Assembly (NCBI GenBank): GCA_004431415.1
Contig: QPMI01000631.1
Location: 19,560 to 83,559, forward strand
Reading direction: 5' to 3'
DNA length: 64,000 bases
Source: Cyanophora paradoxa
Taxonomy: Eukaryota; Glaucocystophyceae; Cyanophorales; Cyanophoraceae
The notes beneath the pieces are model-generated. The model saw only the letters and a program-made list of their open reading frames with translations. It ran no database searches and was not told the DNA's origin. Made by a program: the position numbers and the translations under genes. Of the stretch, positions 36,384 through 47,035 are shown one piece after another (the first letter of the stretch is position 1; each line of letters begins with the position of its first letter).

Positions 36384-36571
36384 CTTTTCGTTGCGTGCTG
36401 GCGACAAAGGCTGCGACTGGACGGGTACGGCAACTCGAGCCCAAACGCTCTCGGACCGCACGCCGCCGCCAGCCGCTTAAGATCAGTCTCTGGCTTAGCT
36501 AGCGCTCGTAGCACTCTGCTGGCGACACAGGAGGTACCGAGCGTTGTGGAGCTAAGTTTGCGGCGGGCGAC

Positions 36572-37306
36572 ATGGCGGGGACGGCGCTGGGCCCGGAGGC
36601 CGTCAAATACCTCGAGAATGCGGTGCTGCACCTCAGGAACAAGCGCTCGAACATTGTGCGTGGTGCTCCAGCCTCCGCCTGGCCGCCCCGCTGACCAGGC
36701 GCAGCTGAACCAAATTGCGGCGGACGAGGAAGAGATCAAGAGGATAGACCAGGACTACGCGAAGATCCAGCCGAAGATAGACAAGCTGACCACGGACCTG
36801 GAGGCGAAGATGAAGGAGCGGGAACAGTTGCAGGGCCTTCTGAAGGTGAGGCGGCCGGCAGCGCGGGGCGCTCGCGCCGGCTGAGCGCGCCCGCAGATGT
36901 GGAACACAGAGGCGACGAGCACCATTGCGAACGCTACGAAGCTGATCAGGCAGAGCAAGGTGGCGACGGGCGTGCTGGCGAGGCAAGAGGCCTCCGCCAA
37001 GACCGACAGTGCGCCGCCGCAGCGCGCCCCGCCGAGCGCCCAGCGCCGAGCGCCACAGCTGAGCGCGCCTGCCCCGCCGCAGTGACGAAGGTGGCGACGA
37101 AGTCCCGGCTCAAGTGCGGCGCCGGCTCCCCGCGCCGCGCAGGGGGCGCCGGCCTCACGCGCGCGCGCGCGCCGTGCAGGTACAACCCCGATCTGGCGGC
37201 GAAGCTCCTGTCAGAGACGAGCATCAGCGGCGGCGGTGCCGGCCCCTCGGGATCGGCCTCCGGGTCCCGATCCGCCTCCGCCTCCGCCGGCAACGCGGCG
37301 CACTAG
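36572..37306 (+). CDS. Small coiled-coil protein
   Basis: Four or five exons with GTGCG or GTGAGG donors. Exon 1: MAGTALGPEAVKYLENAVLH. Exon 2 (about 36702-36845) is a clear heptad coiled coil (EEIKRIDQDYAKIQPKIDKL, DLEAKMKEREQLQGLLK). Exon 3: MWNTEATSTIANATKLIRQS. The last exon (about 37180-37306) is YNPDLAAKLLSETS followed by a Gly/Ser tail to TAG at 37304. Length and coiled-coil pattern recall small basal-body proteins such as SSNA1/DIP13, but the characteristic central motif is not convincingly present, so I leave the function open. Confidence 0.55.
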
Positions 37307-37877
37307 CGAGGGGGCCGCCCCAGCGCCGTCGGATCAATTAATAGTAACGATCAGCTTGTTCTCGCGCACTGGCCATGCATATGGGGCCGAGCCAAGTCCG
37401 GCGGGTCGGAGCCGTTACGTATACTGGTGGCCGGATTAAGGTGGCACCGATCATCGAATATCGTAAATGTATATTTATCTTTCAGAGAAAGCCCGTCAAA
37501 AAGCGCCACCCGCTTTCAAGAAAGCCTACGAATCCGCTATAGACATCATACTATGATATATATAATAACAAGTTAACGTTGCAATAAGATAGTCAGCGAT
37601 AGCAAGATTTAAAGTTTAAACTGCCATGTCAAAAAGCTCTAAGCTATTGCTCCAATCCAGCTATTCTAATTCTCTACGTGAAGCGAAGTCGCTACCCACT
37701 GTCCAGGAGAGAAATCGACCGAGAAGATAGTACAGAAAAAAGATAGACAAAGGGACACAGCGTCAAAAAAGCTGCGGCAATGGCGACACTTGTCCAATCC
37801 AATCTGATGACGATGGAGAGCATAGGGCGAATGGTATGTGCAGAGCAACGTTCAAAAGAAGGGACGGGGCGGGCCGC
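37307..37877. other. AT-rich convergent spacer
   Basis: Between two 3' ends. AT-rich from about 37440 to 37790, with AAATAAA-like and TATATAATAA stretches that fit 3' UTRs and polyadenylation. No gene is seen. Confidence 0.5.
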
Positions 37878-40800
37878 TCAGCTCGCCAAGACGGGGTCCG
37901 CGAACGGCGCGGCCCCGAAGGGAGGTACGACGACGGCGGGGGTGCGGGGGGTAGAGGGGATCGAGGGGGGGCGGGAGAGGGCCGTGGAGGAGGCGGAGGC
38001 GCGGCGGGAGTGGCCGGCGCGGGGGGTAGGGGGACCCGGGAGGATGGGGGCTACCGTGTACACGGGGGAGGGGGGCTGGGAGACGGCCGAGGGGGCGCGG
38101 ATGAGGGGGGTATCGCTCCCCACCGAGGCGGCGGTCATGAGCCCGGGGGAGGAGTCGCGGCGCGGTAGGTTCGCAAAGCCGCCAAAGCCGCCGTAGCCGC
38201 CGAAGCCGCCGCCGCTGCCTCCGCCGCTGTCGGAGGCGCCGAGGGCGCGGGCGGAGCTGCTCTTGACCGGGGACGAGGGCTGCTGCCCGGCTCCCGAGGC
38301 GGCAGCCTCCATCTGCAGCTCGCGGGCCGAGCGCCGCGTGGCCGCCGGCGTACCCTCCCGGTCCGACGTGCCCGAGGGGGTACGCCTGTGCACGCCCCGC
38401 ACGGGGGTCGAGCGCCCCGTGGCGCCGCCGCCGCCGCCGCCCTCGCCCCCGGCGCGCGAGGAGGAGATGGGCAGCTCCGAGAGCGCCACCATACCCCGCG
38501 GCTCGGGCGGGGGCGGGCTGTCGCCCTCGCCCCCCACGGCCGGCCCCGCCCCGTTCGGGCTGTTCACGTCCTCTTCCGACGTGCGGCGGGCCTTGCGACG
38601 GGGGGTACGCGAGCGGTGCGGGACGCCCTCCGAGAGAGCGGCGGCGACGGCCCGCGCTTCAATGTACCCGTCCGCCACGCGGACGTACGAGAGGAGTGGG
38701 GCGGACACCAGAAGGGCGACCAGGACGGGTATCATGCCGTAGCGCTGCCGGGGGGTACGGTCGGTAGGCTGGACGGGTACAGGAAAGAGGCGGGCGGGAG
38801 CGCGGCGCACGAGCTCGCCGCTCGCCGCGGCGACGGTCGCGGAGACGGCGGGTACGACGATGCTGGAGCCCTTGCCCGCCGCCTCGAAGAAGCTAGGGAG
38901 GGGGTAACCCGTCAGGCCAGCTGGCCGAGGGGGGAAGGAGCGCGAGGGGAGTACGGTCGCACCCGAAGAAGGCGCCCTCGCAGCCGTCGGGCGTCATGTG
39001 CGCGAGCATGCTCCGCGAGAAGCTCTGCGCGGGCGGCAGACCAACAAACAGGTCAGGGCCTCTTACGATCTAAGAGAGGCTAGCTAAGAGATCTAAGAGA
39101 TCAGAACAAACAGTTCAGGGCCTCTTAACATATCTTCATAGACTAGATCAGCAGGGACCTCTTACGATCTAGGGAGGCTAAGAGATCTAAGAGATTAGAA
39201 CAAACAGTTCAGGGTCTCTTTAACATATCTTAATAGACTAGATCAGCAGGGCCTTCATAGAAAATAAGGTTAGACTCAGCAGGGTCTCTTTGACATATCT
39301 TAATAGACTAAATCTTTGATTCCAACAGAGTCTTAATAGAAGACAAGGTCACCGTGAAGGCGCCGAGGGAGAAGCCGTAGACGAAGCCGAAGGCGTACAT
39401 CTCGGAGGCGGTCCGCAGGCCGACGCGGGAGCCCGGGATGACGCCCAGGAGGACGTACCTGTCGGGCGGGCGGGCGGGCGGGAGGTAGTCAGTTAGAAGC
39501 TAAGTTAAATTAAGCTAGAAGTTAGTCTAGCAAGTGAAGTTAGAAGTATATCAATATTTGTCTAGCAAGAAGTTATGTTAGCAGACAGCGCGGCTCGCCA
39601 GCGAGGCGGGCGGGCGGGCGGGCGGGTGGGAGGGCGTCAGCGGAAGGGAGCGCGGCGGCTTCGGCGGTGTCGGGAGGGGAGGGCCCGTCGTTAGCTCTTA
39701 GGAGGGGGGCGGACTTTCGAGCTAGGGGCGGAAGGAGCGCGGCGGCGGCGGCGGCGTCGGCGGCGGCGTCGGAAGGGGGGAGAGAGGGCCCGTCGCTTGT
39801 TTTAGGGGCGAGTGCGGCTGGGCGGGCGGGCGGGCGGGCGGGCGGGGAGGGCGCACAGGGCGACGAGGATCATGGCGACGACGCTTGACTGCACGATCGC
39901 CACCGGCCGCGCCCCGAACCGCTGCGAGGCGGCGATGCGCGGCTCGGTCAGCCGCGGGGTGTACGATCAGGGCGCGTGTGAGGCGGGGCTTCGTAACGTC
40001 GCGCTCTATGGGACGTCTCTGTGCGGGCTTCTCTGGGAGATGTCCTTGAGATCCTTAGAACGATGCCATCTAAGCTCCTAAGATCCTTTTCTAAGCTCTG
40101 TAGAGAGGAGCGGGGGGAGGGCCGCAGGCCACCGTGGCGGCGCGGAAGGCGGCGAGGGCGCCTTGGATGTTCTTAAGTGCTCCAGATGCCCTCTTCGCTA
40201 AGCTTCTCAGCTGCTACGCTTCCTTTTCTATAAGGGGGCGCGGCTAAGGGGGGCGGACGGTGGCGGCGCGGTAGGCGGCGAGGGCGCCGAGGACGCCGGC
40301 GACGGGGATCTCCAGCACCAGCAGCGCCACCAGCATCCCTGGCGGCGAGGGGTGGCTCAGTTGGAGGGGGCGGGAGGCGGGGGGCGGGAGGCGGGAGGAG
40401 GGGGGCGGGAGGCGGGGCGTCCGGCTAAGCTCGGGCGGGCGAGAGAGACGACAACCGGTGGGGAGGCTCGACCGCTCGTAAGAAGGGAGGGGGGGGGGGG
40501 GAGAGCTTGAGCGGCGCCGGAAGGGAGGGAGGGGAGGGAGGGAGGGAGCGGGGGCGGGGGGCGCCCACCGGAGCGCTCGAGGGTCTGGTCCGCGAAGTAG
40601 GCGCCGAGGGCCCTGCGGTGGGTGCTGGAATCAGGCGGGGCGCTCGGGGTGGGGGACGGGGGGGACGCCGGCCGCCGTCAAGGTAATAATAAGGAGGCGC
40701 CGCTGTGGTTTATGCGTGGCGATTACGCAGCCTAGCGTTGCTCTGGGGGAGGGGGTGGGTCGCGGGCGCCGGCCGGGCGGGCCGCGGGCATCCTTAGAGG

Positions 40801-42748
40801 TGGATGGATGGGGGCGCGGGCGCCCCAATACGAGCCGGCCGCGGGGGGGGGGGGGGGCGGGGGCTGGGGCAAGGTACGCACGCGAGGCCGGCGAAGGCGT
40901 CCGAGGCGACGAGGTACGCCAGCAGGAACCGCCCCGCGTTCGGCAGCTGCGAACGAAGGGATGTCGGGGGGGGGGTGGAGGGATGGGGGAGGGGGGGGGG
41001 AGGGGGGGGGAGAGCACCTTTTGGGCGCTGCCGACGGCGCGGCGGAGGCGGGTGAGGGAGACCCCGAGAGCGCTCCGCGAGACGGCGAGGGGCGGGCCCA
41101 GCCGCCGCTTCAGAAGCACCGCCGCGAACACCGAGAAGCCGGCCCACTGGGGAGGGGGGGAGGGAGCGTTAGAGGAGCAGAGAGGGGGGGAGGGAAAGGG
41201 GGGTACCCAGCAGCCGGCGATGAGGGAGGAGAGACGGTACCCCAGCGCCGGGTTGGACACGAAGGCGAGGAAGGGGAAGCACGCCAGGAGGCACGCGGCG
41301 CCTGGGGGAGGAGGGGGAGGAAAAAGGCGCCCGTGAGGCGGCGTCGGGAGAAAGCAAAACGGGACCCGGCGGGAGTCGAACCCCCGACGAATCCGGAGAC
41401 GACTCCGCGGACGGAGAGCCAGACGGTGGCCCGCTCCAGAGCCGTCCGGTGCTCCGAGGGATCCTCCCGGTACTTAATCTGGAGGGGTGGGCGGTGTCAA
41501 GCGACAGGGGAGTACACGAAAACGGCAGGCAAGCCGGGCGGGGTCTACTTGGGGGGTACGTACCTCGGTGTCGTTTCGGGCGAGGATGGGTAGGTACGCG
41601 TTGAAAGCCACGACGGAGGCCCCGTGGAAGAACTTGCCTGCGGCCCCGCTCAGGGTACGCGAAAGGCTGGTTAGGCTCAGGGGTACGACGCGAACCGAGG
41701 ATGAGCAGGATTCCGACGAGCCAGTAGAGTTGTTCGGCCTGCGGGACCGGTTCGGTTCAGGGCGCTCTCGGGGCGGGCTAGGGGCGCGTTGCCTTAGGGA
41801 GCGGCCTCGGCAGGCCGGCTAAGGCTGCTAGTAGTTCCTTCTAATAGTTTATAGAATCCCAGGGCCGCGGGCAGCTTTCCGGGAGGCTGGGACGGGTCGG
41901 GCGGGGCTCGGGTCGGACCTGGACGAAGGCGACCCCGATCGTGCAGGTGGCGCCGGCCGCCGCGCAGATCACGAGCGCCCGCTTCCGGTACCCGCTGCGG
42001 CGGTACGTCGGCACTGTGCGCATATGTTGGGCGGCGGGCGCGTCGCGCTGCGCACGAGAAGTCGAGGAAGGCCGAGAAGAGGCCGAACACGAAGATCTGC
42101 GGGCGGAGGCATCAGCACGCGCTGCGCCCGGATTCGAGCGGGATAGCACCTGCAGGGCGCCTTGGATCAGGCGGCACGCGGCGACGAAGGCCGCCGGATA
42201 GAAGGCCGACCAGCCGATGGTCACGAGGCCGTCCGCGTTCGCGGCCTGCTCGCACATCCGCAGCAGCAGATTCGGCAGGAAGCCGGCGAACATAACCACG
42301 ACAGGCGCCCTGCGGACGGCGCGCGCGTCATGAGCCCACAGCAACGCGCAGACAGCAATTGCAGGCACTGGAGGCGTACGTGCTCGCGAATTCCTGCGAG
42401 GGCGAGTCAGCGGGCGCATCGAGGATCGAGAGAATGCGATTGCACGCACATAGCTGCACCGGGGGGCGGCAGGGAAGACGCAGGGACGGGGCGACGGTAA
42501 ACGGACAAGGTCAAGATAGGGCGCGGCGGGAGTTCGCACCTTATCCACCCGCGCCTCTCCCACAGCCCGGCATCTGGTTCATGAGAGCATTCCACTTGAC
42601 CGAGCCGCACGGACGAGTGCCGCCGGTCAAGGGGCTGGCTGAAGCTGCGCTCCGCAATGCCATCGTTCTGCTGGTCCTCCTCGCCTTCGACGAGCACGAA
42701 GTCGACTTCTAAAGTCTCCACCGTCCTCCTCGCGCTTAGAGGTGCCAT
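37878..42748 (-). CDS. MFS transporter, UMF1/Atg22-like
   Basis: The start ATG is at 42748 (MAPLSARRTVETLEVDF), followed by an acidic cytosolic exon. Membrane blocks on the minus strand include VVVMFAGFLPNLLLR and FYPAAFVAACRLIQGAL (about 42310-42150), FVFGLFSAFLDFSC (42090), QLYWLVGILLIL (41740), KFFHGASVVAFNAYLPILA (about 41630; the FHGAS...NAYLP phrase is typical of Atg22/UMF1 proteins), RFLLAYLVASDAFAGL (40920), MLVALLVLEIPVAGVLG (40340), IVQSSVVAMILVALC (39900), FGFVYGFSLGAFTVT (39400) and SRSMLAHMTPDGCEGAFFG joined to FEAAGKGSS (39000 and 38890). This is the pattern of a 12-TM facilitator. The last exon adds a Ser/Pro/Gly-rich cytosolic tail (about 38590-37880), unusual for the family. 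In yeast, Atg22 exports amino acids from the vacuole; substrate and location here are unknown. Part of the gene has been copied to 44313-45062. Confidence 0.75.
39060..39345. repeat. Intronic tandem repeat, about 94-bp unit
   Basis: About three degenerate units holding CTAAGAGATCTAAGAGAT, GAACAAACAGTTCAGGG and ATAGACTAGATCAGCAGGG in the same order. It lies in an intron of the MFS gene and has a low GC content compared with its surroundings. Confidence 0.75.
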
Positions 42749-44312
42749 CCTGGGCGGGGCCTCCCGCTGGTCCGAACAAAAGCACCGAGCTGGCGGCGGA
42801 GCGCCGCTGCGGGCGTACGATACAGTGCTCTACGTGGTTTGCTGCTGGACTGGCGACTCTCTGCGAGGACGCAGGGCGCTCGAGGGCGGTGAGCCGTCAA
42901 GTAGAACGCGCTCTCCAGCTGTCAGGAAGGGCGTGCTGGTGCTCGGGGGGCGCTTTATCGGCACCAGTGAAATGGGCAGCAGTGCCAGACCGCGCTGCTG
43001 GCTTGCGCGACGGCCGCTTCGAAAATTCACAGCCGCGCCAGCGGTCGGCGTACCCCCGCCCCAAAGCTCAGGACTGCCGATTCGATGGGCCGTGCTTACC
43101 ACCAACTTGAATTCGAAGTGATTCAGGCGGTGCACCTGAACCCGAACTCCTTCCATGTTGAGCGAACTTGCATGAAGTTGCATCATCAAGCGCGCACTGC
43201 GGATGCGAACTATCATAGTATTGATCATCGGATGCGCGCACTGCGCTGCCTGCGCATGCCGGCTTCTAGTCGAAGTTCTAGATCTAGCTATAGATCTGCA
43301 TGCGCAGCTGCGATGCCGCAGTGCGCATGCGCAGCGATGCGCTTGCTCTAGCTATAGAGTCTAGATCTACTAGCTAGCGCAAATCGATTTCGAATATAAA
43401 TGCGCTGGGCCGGCCCGCGGCGCCGCGACGCCAATAAAATTGATCATGATCATGAGCTCCGATCGTGCGCGATCGCGAGCCTCGAAGATCTAGAGCAAAT
43501 ATGGCGCCGCGCGCTCCGCGCGTCAGACTCATGATCATCGATCTCGAATCTCGATGATGACCTCAGTGATGATATTGCCGCGCGCGCCGTTACACTGCCG
43601 TATGTACATGTGCAGTGCGCGCAACGGCCCATGGCCAACCATGGCCAACGTTGAACATTGAACCCAACTCTCTCGATCGCGAGCTCGCGATCGCGGACGT
43701 CACGGCGTCCGATCAACGCCCGCGGCCGAAGCACAGATCTAGAGTCGGATTCTAGACTCTGAGACACACGTGCACATATATCTCGAGCTCTCTCTTAAAA
43801 TTAAGCTGGCGCCGGCGGCCCGACCCGGTGTGACCCGGCCCGGCCCGCGGCCGCGGCCGGCCGGTCCGGATCTTCAAGGCTTTAATAATAGGGAGGGGAG
43901 AAAGGAAGGGGATCGAGAGCCTTGATCATGATCATGAACTCTGAATCATGATCATAGATGCATATGACTCTGAACTATAGCTAGAGCTCGAGCGATTTTC
44001 GTGGCCGGAGAAGCGCTTTAATTTGCGATCAAATTCATGATAATCATGAGTCAAGCTTTTAAGCTTAAGAGGAGAGCTCCAGGCTGCTAGCTGGAATCGC
44101 CTGATCATGATCGGTAAATCTCCGCCACCAGATGCATGTGCATATGCGGCGGCGGCGTGGTGGCGCGCGCGGCGTGGTCGCGCCACCACGGGCCAAATTA
44201 AATCACGACATTCTCCCATGGCCATGCATATATCTGCGCATGCGCGCGCGCGCGCGGCTGCGCGCGGGGCATGCGCACGTTGATACGATGATATTCATCC
44301 TCTCCGCGACCG
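42749..44312. other. Intergenic region, palindrome-rich
   Basis: No gene is supported. There are multiple ATGATCATGATCATG palindromes (43440, 43925, 44100), GAGCTCGCGATCGCG clusters and an alternating CG run near 44240-44262. It separates the inverted copies of the MFS segment. Confidence 0.5.
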
Positions 44313-45062
44313 CTGAATCGCCCGCACAGGAATTCGCGAGCACGTACGCCTTGAGTGCCTTGCGGCGTCTGCGCGTCGCCGTGGGCTCATGACGCGCGCG
44401 CCGTCCGCAGGGCGCCTGTCGTGGTTATGTTCGCCGGCTTCCTGCCGAATCTGCTGCTGCGGATGTGCGAGCAGGCGGCGAACGCGGACGGCCTCGTGAT
44501 CATCGGCTGGTCGGCCTTCTATCCGGCGGCCTTCGTCGCCGCGTGCCGCCTGATCCAAGGCGCCCTGCAGGTGCTATCCCGCTCGAATCCGGGCGCAGCG
44601 CGTGCTGATGCCTCCGCCCGCAGATCTTCGTGTTCGGCCTCTTCTCAGCCTTAACTTCGAATTCCTCGCGATCGGCTTCTCGTGCGCAGCGCCGCGCCTG
44701 CCGCGCGCCCGGCGCGCCCGGCGCGCGCGCGTATGCACGCCTCGATCGCCGACGTGCCGCCGCAGCGGGTACCGGAAGCGGGCGCTCGTGATCTGCGCGG
44801 CGGCCGGCGCCGCCTGCACGATCGGAGTCGCCTTCGTGCAGGTCCGACCCGAGCCCCGCCCGACCCGTCCCAGCCTCCCGGAATGCTGTCCGCGGTCCTG
44901 CGATTCTATAAACTATTAGAAGGAACTACTAGCTATAGCAGGCTTAGCCGGCCTGCCGAGGCCGCTCCTTAAAGCAACGCGCCCCTAGACCGCCCAAGAG
45001 CGCCCTGAACCGAACCGGTCCCGCAGGCCGAACAACTCTACTAGTACTGGCTCGTCGGAATC
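44313..45062 (+). pseudogene. Inverted partial copy of the MFS gene
   Basis: On the plus strand this stretch repeats, almost base for base, the minus-strand segment from about 42400 to 41710, including introns, so it arose by DNA duplication and not by retroposition. VVVMFAGFLPNLLLR and the block up to CRLIQGAL are intact except T-to-I in GLVIIGW. The next exon carries an insertion that breaks FGLFSAFLDFSC, and six extra bases in the QLYWLVGIL exon (TAGTAC after CTCTAC) introduce an in-frame stop. Homology ends just after TCGGAATCCTGC at 45062. Confidence 0.85.
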
Positions 45063-45171
45063 CTGCCGTCCAAGGCCCGCGGCGGTCCAACTCCGGAATT
45101 CCATCCCAGCAGGAGTTCAAGGTCCGAATGCCACCCCGCGGGAGTTGAAGCGCATTAACATAGAATAGGAG

Positions 45172-45245
45172 CGCCCTGGGTGGGGCTCGAACCCACGACC
45201 ATTAGGTTAAAAGCCTAACGCTCGTACCAACTGAGCTACCAGGGC
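45172..45245 (-). tRNA. tRNA-Lys (anticodon UUU)
   Basis: Read on the minus strand, the acceptor GCCCTGG (45245-45239) pairs with CCAGGGC (45179-45173), followed by discriminator G. The D arm is GCTC...GAGC, the anticodon stem TTAGG/CCTAA encloses loop CTTTTAA (anticodon TTT), and the T arm is GTGGG-TTCGAGC-CCCAC. There is no intron, and all stems are perfect. Confidence 0.97.
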
Positions 45246-45507
45246 CGTCGGACCTCTGCCCGGTGGGCCCGACCGGTCCCGTTCTCCCCGCTGCACTCCG
45301 CCGACTCCGCGAGCGCTCCCGCCGCCCGGAGAGCGTTCCCGTCGCCCGTTGAGCGCTGGGCACCTGTCTTTCGCGCCGTGCACGCCCCGCTCCGCCCTGG
45401 CGCGGTGTGAGCCCGCGGAACGCTGACGGCCGGCCGCGAGACGGCGCGGCCCGGGGCGAGGCCGCGGAACGCGCTTCCACCGCTCCGGCAATCGTAGCAG
45501 CAGGGCA

Positions 45508-45723
45508 ATGCCGGCCAGCGGCGCGGAGGCGGCGGCCGCAGCGGCGCGGCTCGGCGACCTGCCCGACGAGCTCTTGCAGCGCGTCGCGACGCACCTCGGG
45601 CCCCTCTCGGCGCTCCCGCTGCTCTCCGTGAGCCGCAGGCTTCGCGGCGCCCTCGCCGGCGCGCCGTGCGCCATAGGCAGATCTAGATCTAGAGCTCGCG
45701 CTCGCCCAGCGAAAACGCGATGA
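45508..45723 (+). CDS. F-box protein, first exon only
   Basis: From the ATG at 45508 the frame encodes an Ala-rich lead followed by LGDLPDELLQRVATHLGPLS and LSVSRRLRGAL, a good F-box (Skp1-binding) motif. The frame then runs into low-complexity sequence (GATCTAGATCTAGAGCTCGC) and ends at 45723, so the real exon probably stops near 45670 at a donor. No substrate-binding domain follows; the virus-like element starts within about 100 bp. The rest of the gene may lie beyond the element to the right, in which case the element sits in its first intron. Confidence 0.6.
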   Translation: MPASGAEAAAAAARLGDLPDELLQRVATHLGPLSALPLLSVSRRLRGALAGAPCAIGRSRSRARARPAKTR

Positions 45724-45886
45724 TTGCTAGCTGCAGCCACGGTTACGCACTATATATATGAGGGCCATCAATGGGCCAAACGCGAAAAGGCAACTCCGAG
45801 AGCTCGAGACTCGGAAGTGACGCTTGGATTGCGGAGGTTCTTATAACCGCCGCAACAGCTGTGGGGGTACCCCCTCCGAGGCTGGC

Positions 45887-45993
45887 GATCGCGGCGATCG
45901 CGACCCGATCGCGACCCTGGTGATCGCGACTTTCTCCCGATCGCGACCCTTTTCGATCGCGATTTCGAGATCGGGGGCATTTCTGCGATCGCG
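45887..45993. repeat. Iteron-like cluster of GATCGCG
   Basis: Seven copies of GATCGCG start at 45887, 45896, 45907, 45922, 45939, 45955 and 45987, most as CGATCGCGA(C) with ACCC or ACTTT between. They lie at the left end of the element before its first gene. Repeats of this sort are common Rep-binding sites next to rolling-circle origins; that role is inferred. Confidence 0.5.
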
Positions 45994-46121
45994 AGAAAGG
46001 AAAAATCGGAAAAGGCCGAAAAGTGCGTTTTTCACGCGTGAAATCGACCGAAAACGAGGGTTCGAATCCCGGGCCCGGATTTGGACTTGGGCAAAATCTC
46101 GGACTGAAATGGGAGAAAAAT

Positions 46122-46172
46122 GGGACCTGGGACTTGGGACTTGGGACTTGGACTTGGGACTTGGGACTTGGG
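46122..46172. repeat. GGGACTT heptanucleotide array, copy 1
   Basis: About seven head-to-tail copies of TGGGACT, one of them shortened, ending in GGGAAGAGTTGG. The same array with the same AAGAGTT edge occurs at 48176-48235. Confidence 0.85.
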
Positions 46173-46207
46173 AAGAGTTGGAATCAGAGTCTGGACTCAA
46201 AACGGGG

Positions 46208-46217
46208 AAATTTTCGG
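46208..46217 (+). promoter_or_regulatory. Element promoter box (AAATTTTCGG)
   Basis: TTTTC ends 15 nt before the ATG at 46230. It is one of a set of such boxes in this element. Confidence 0.5.
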
Positions 46218-46229
46218 AGGGGGAGAAAA

Positions 46230-46700
46230 ATGTCAGGCAATCTCTATTACGATTTCCCCTTTGAGTTGCATATGGCATTCGAGAGGCTGCGCGAGTTCTG
46301 GCGTTGGCACCTCACAGGACATGACATTCCCGACATAACACCAGAGCCCAACACACAGGGCGTGCTTGAAGTCATCCGTCAATATCCGCGTCGATTCAAT
46401 GAATGGATCGAGTTCCACGCAACGAACCGTTTCCAGAGTCTCCCCGAGGCCATACGCGAAAATTTCGTGAGGCTGGTGGGACCAGGCTACGACAACCCTA
46501 ACAATCATAGACCACGCCCAGCTGGCGTGACGCGCGAAGCTCGAGAAGACCGTAGACTTTTCCGCAGGGAATTGAGAGAGGATAGACGGAGGCTTTCAAT
46601 GGGGCTCCCGCAGATTGTGAGGGGGTACAGCCCGGATTACGAGACTTACCAAGAATTGTACGGCTTCGAAAATCCCTTTGAGAGGGTACTACCAGGGTGA
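46230..46700 (+). CDS. Conserved-looking hypothetical element protein
   Basis: An intact frame of 157 codons starting MSGNLYYDFPFELHMAFER and ending in a stop at 46698. It is rich in Arg, Glu and aromatic residues and predicted soluble and helical, with a basic helix near codon 115 (EDRRLFRRELREDRRR). I do not recognise it. Unlike most neighbours it has no frameshift. The start is chosen because a TTTTCGG box lies 15 nt upstream and the ATG is preceded by GAGAAAA. It is the first gene on the left of the element. A nucleic-acid-binding role is possible from the basic helix but unproven. Confidence 0.7.
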   Translation: MSGNLYYDFPFELHMAFERLREFWRWHLTGHDIPDITPEPNTQGVLEVIRQYPRRFNEWIEFHATNRFQSLPEAIRENFVRLVGPGYDNPNNHRPRPAGVTREAREDRRLFRRELREDRRRLSMGLPQIVRGYSPDYETYQELYGFENPFERVLPG

Positions 46701-47035
46701 GGGCCAGGGGGGCCCCTGAGGGTGTACCCCCATCCGAGACTCGACCTTCGGCGGACGCACTCGGGCAATTTCCGTCAGGCCGGCTCCTTTTTCTGTCTTC
46801 GGTCCAACGCTAAATTTGGCTTTTTCAGGCCAGTTGGCAACGTTTTCCGTTGCGAACTAGCCCAGGAAAAAATTCGCCCACAAAACCGCGGTCCGCCGCC
46901 ATTTTGCCTCACTCTTGAAACGGGTTCGCCGCCTTCTCTCAGCCCAAGGAAACCCTGCCTCTCCGAATTTTCACAAGTCCGCCCTCACAGTCACCTCACG
47001 TTTTGCCTTTGCTGATTTCTTTTCCCTTTGCGCAG
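46701..47035. other. Intergenic region of the element
   Basis: It starts with a GGGGGGCCCC palindrome and GGTGTACCCCC that could form a short terminator-like hairpin (about 46708-46732). It ends in a pyrimidine-rich stretch TTTCTTTTCCCTTTGCGCAG directly before the next ATG. That resembles a 3' splice site, or the TTTTC promoter box seen elsewhere. No gene is seen. Confidence 0.4.

Noticed and set aside
41361-41470. tRNA-like T-arm (GGGTTCGACTCCCGCC) on the minus strand
   Set aside because: The acceptor pairing has two mismatches, the T stem has a G-G mismatch and no proper anticodon loop can be drawn; the stretch also reads as part of the MFS gene (about RATVWLSVRG).
42657-43228. Open frames on both strands just upstream of the MFS start
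   Set aside because: The plus-strand frame overlaps the first MFS exon antisense; neither has recognisable motifs or exon structure.
46051-46074. GGGTTCGAATCCCGGG resembling a tRNA T-arm at the left end of the element
   Set aside because: No D arm, anticodon arm or acceptor pairing upstream; at most a remnant or chance palindrome.
45841-46278. 145-codon minus-strand frame across the iteron and heptamer repeats
   Set aside because: Low-complexity translation of GATCGCG and GGGACTT repeats, opposite an intact gene with a promoter box.
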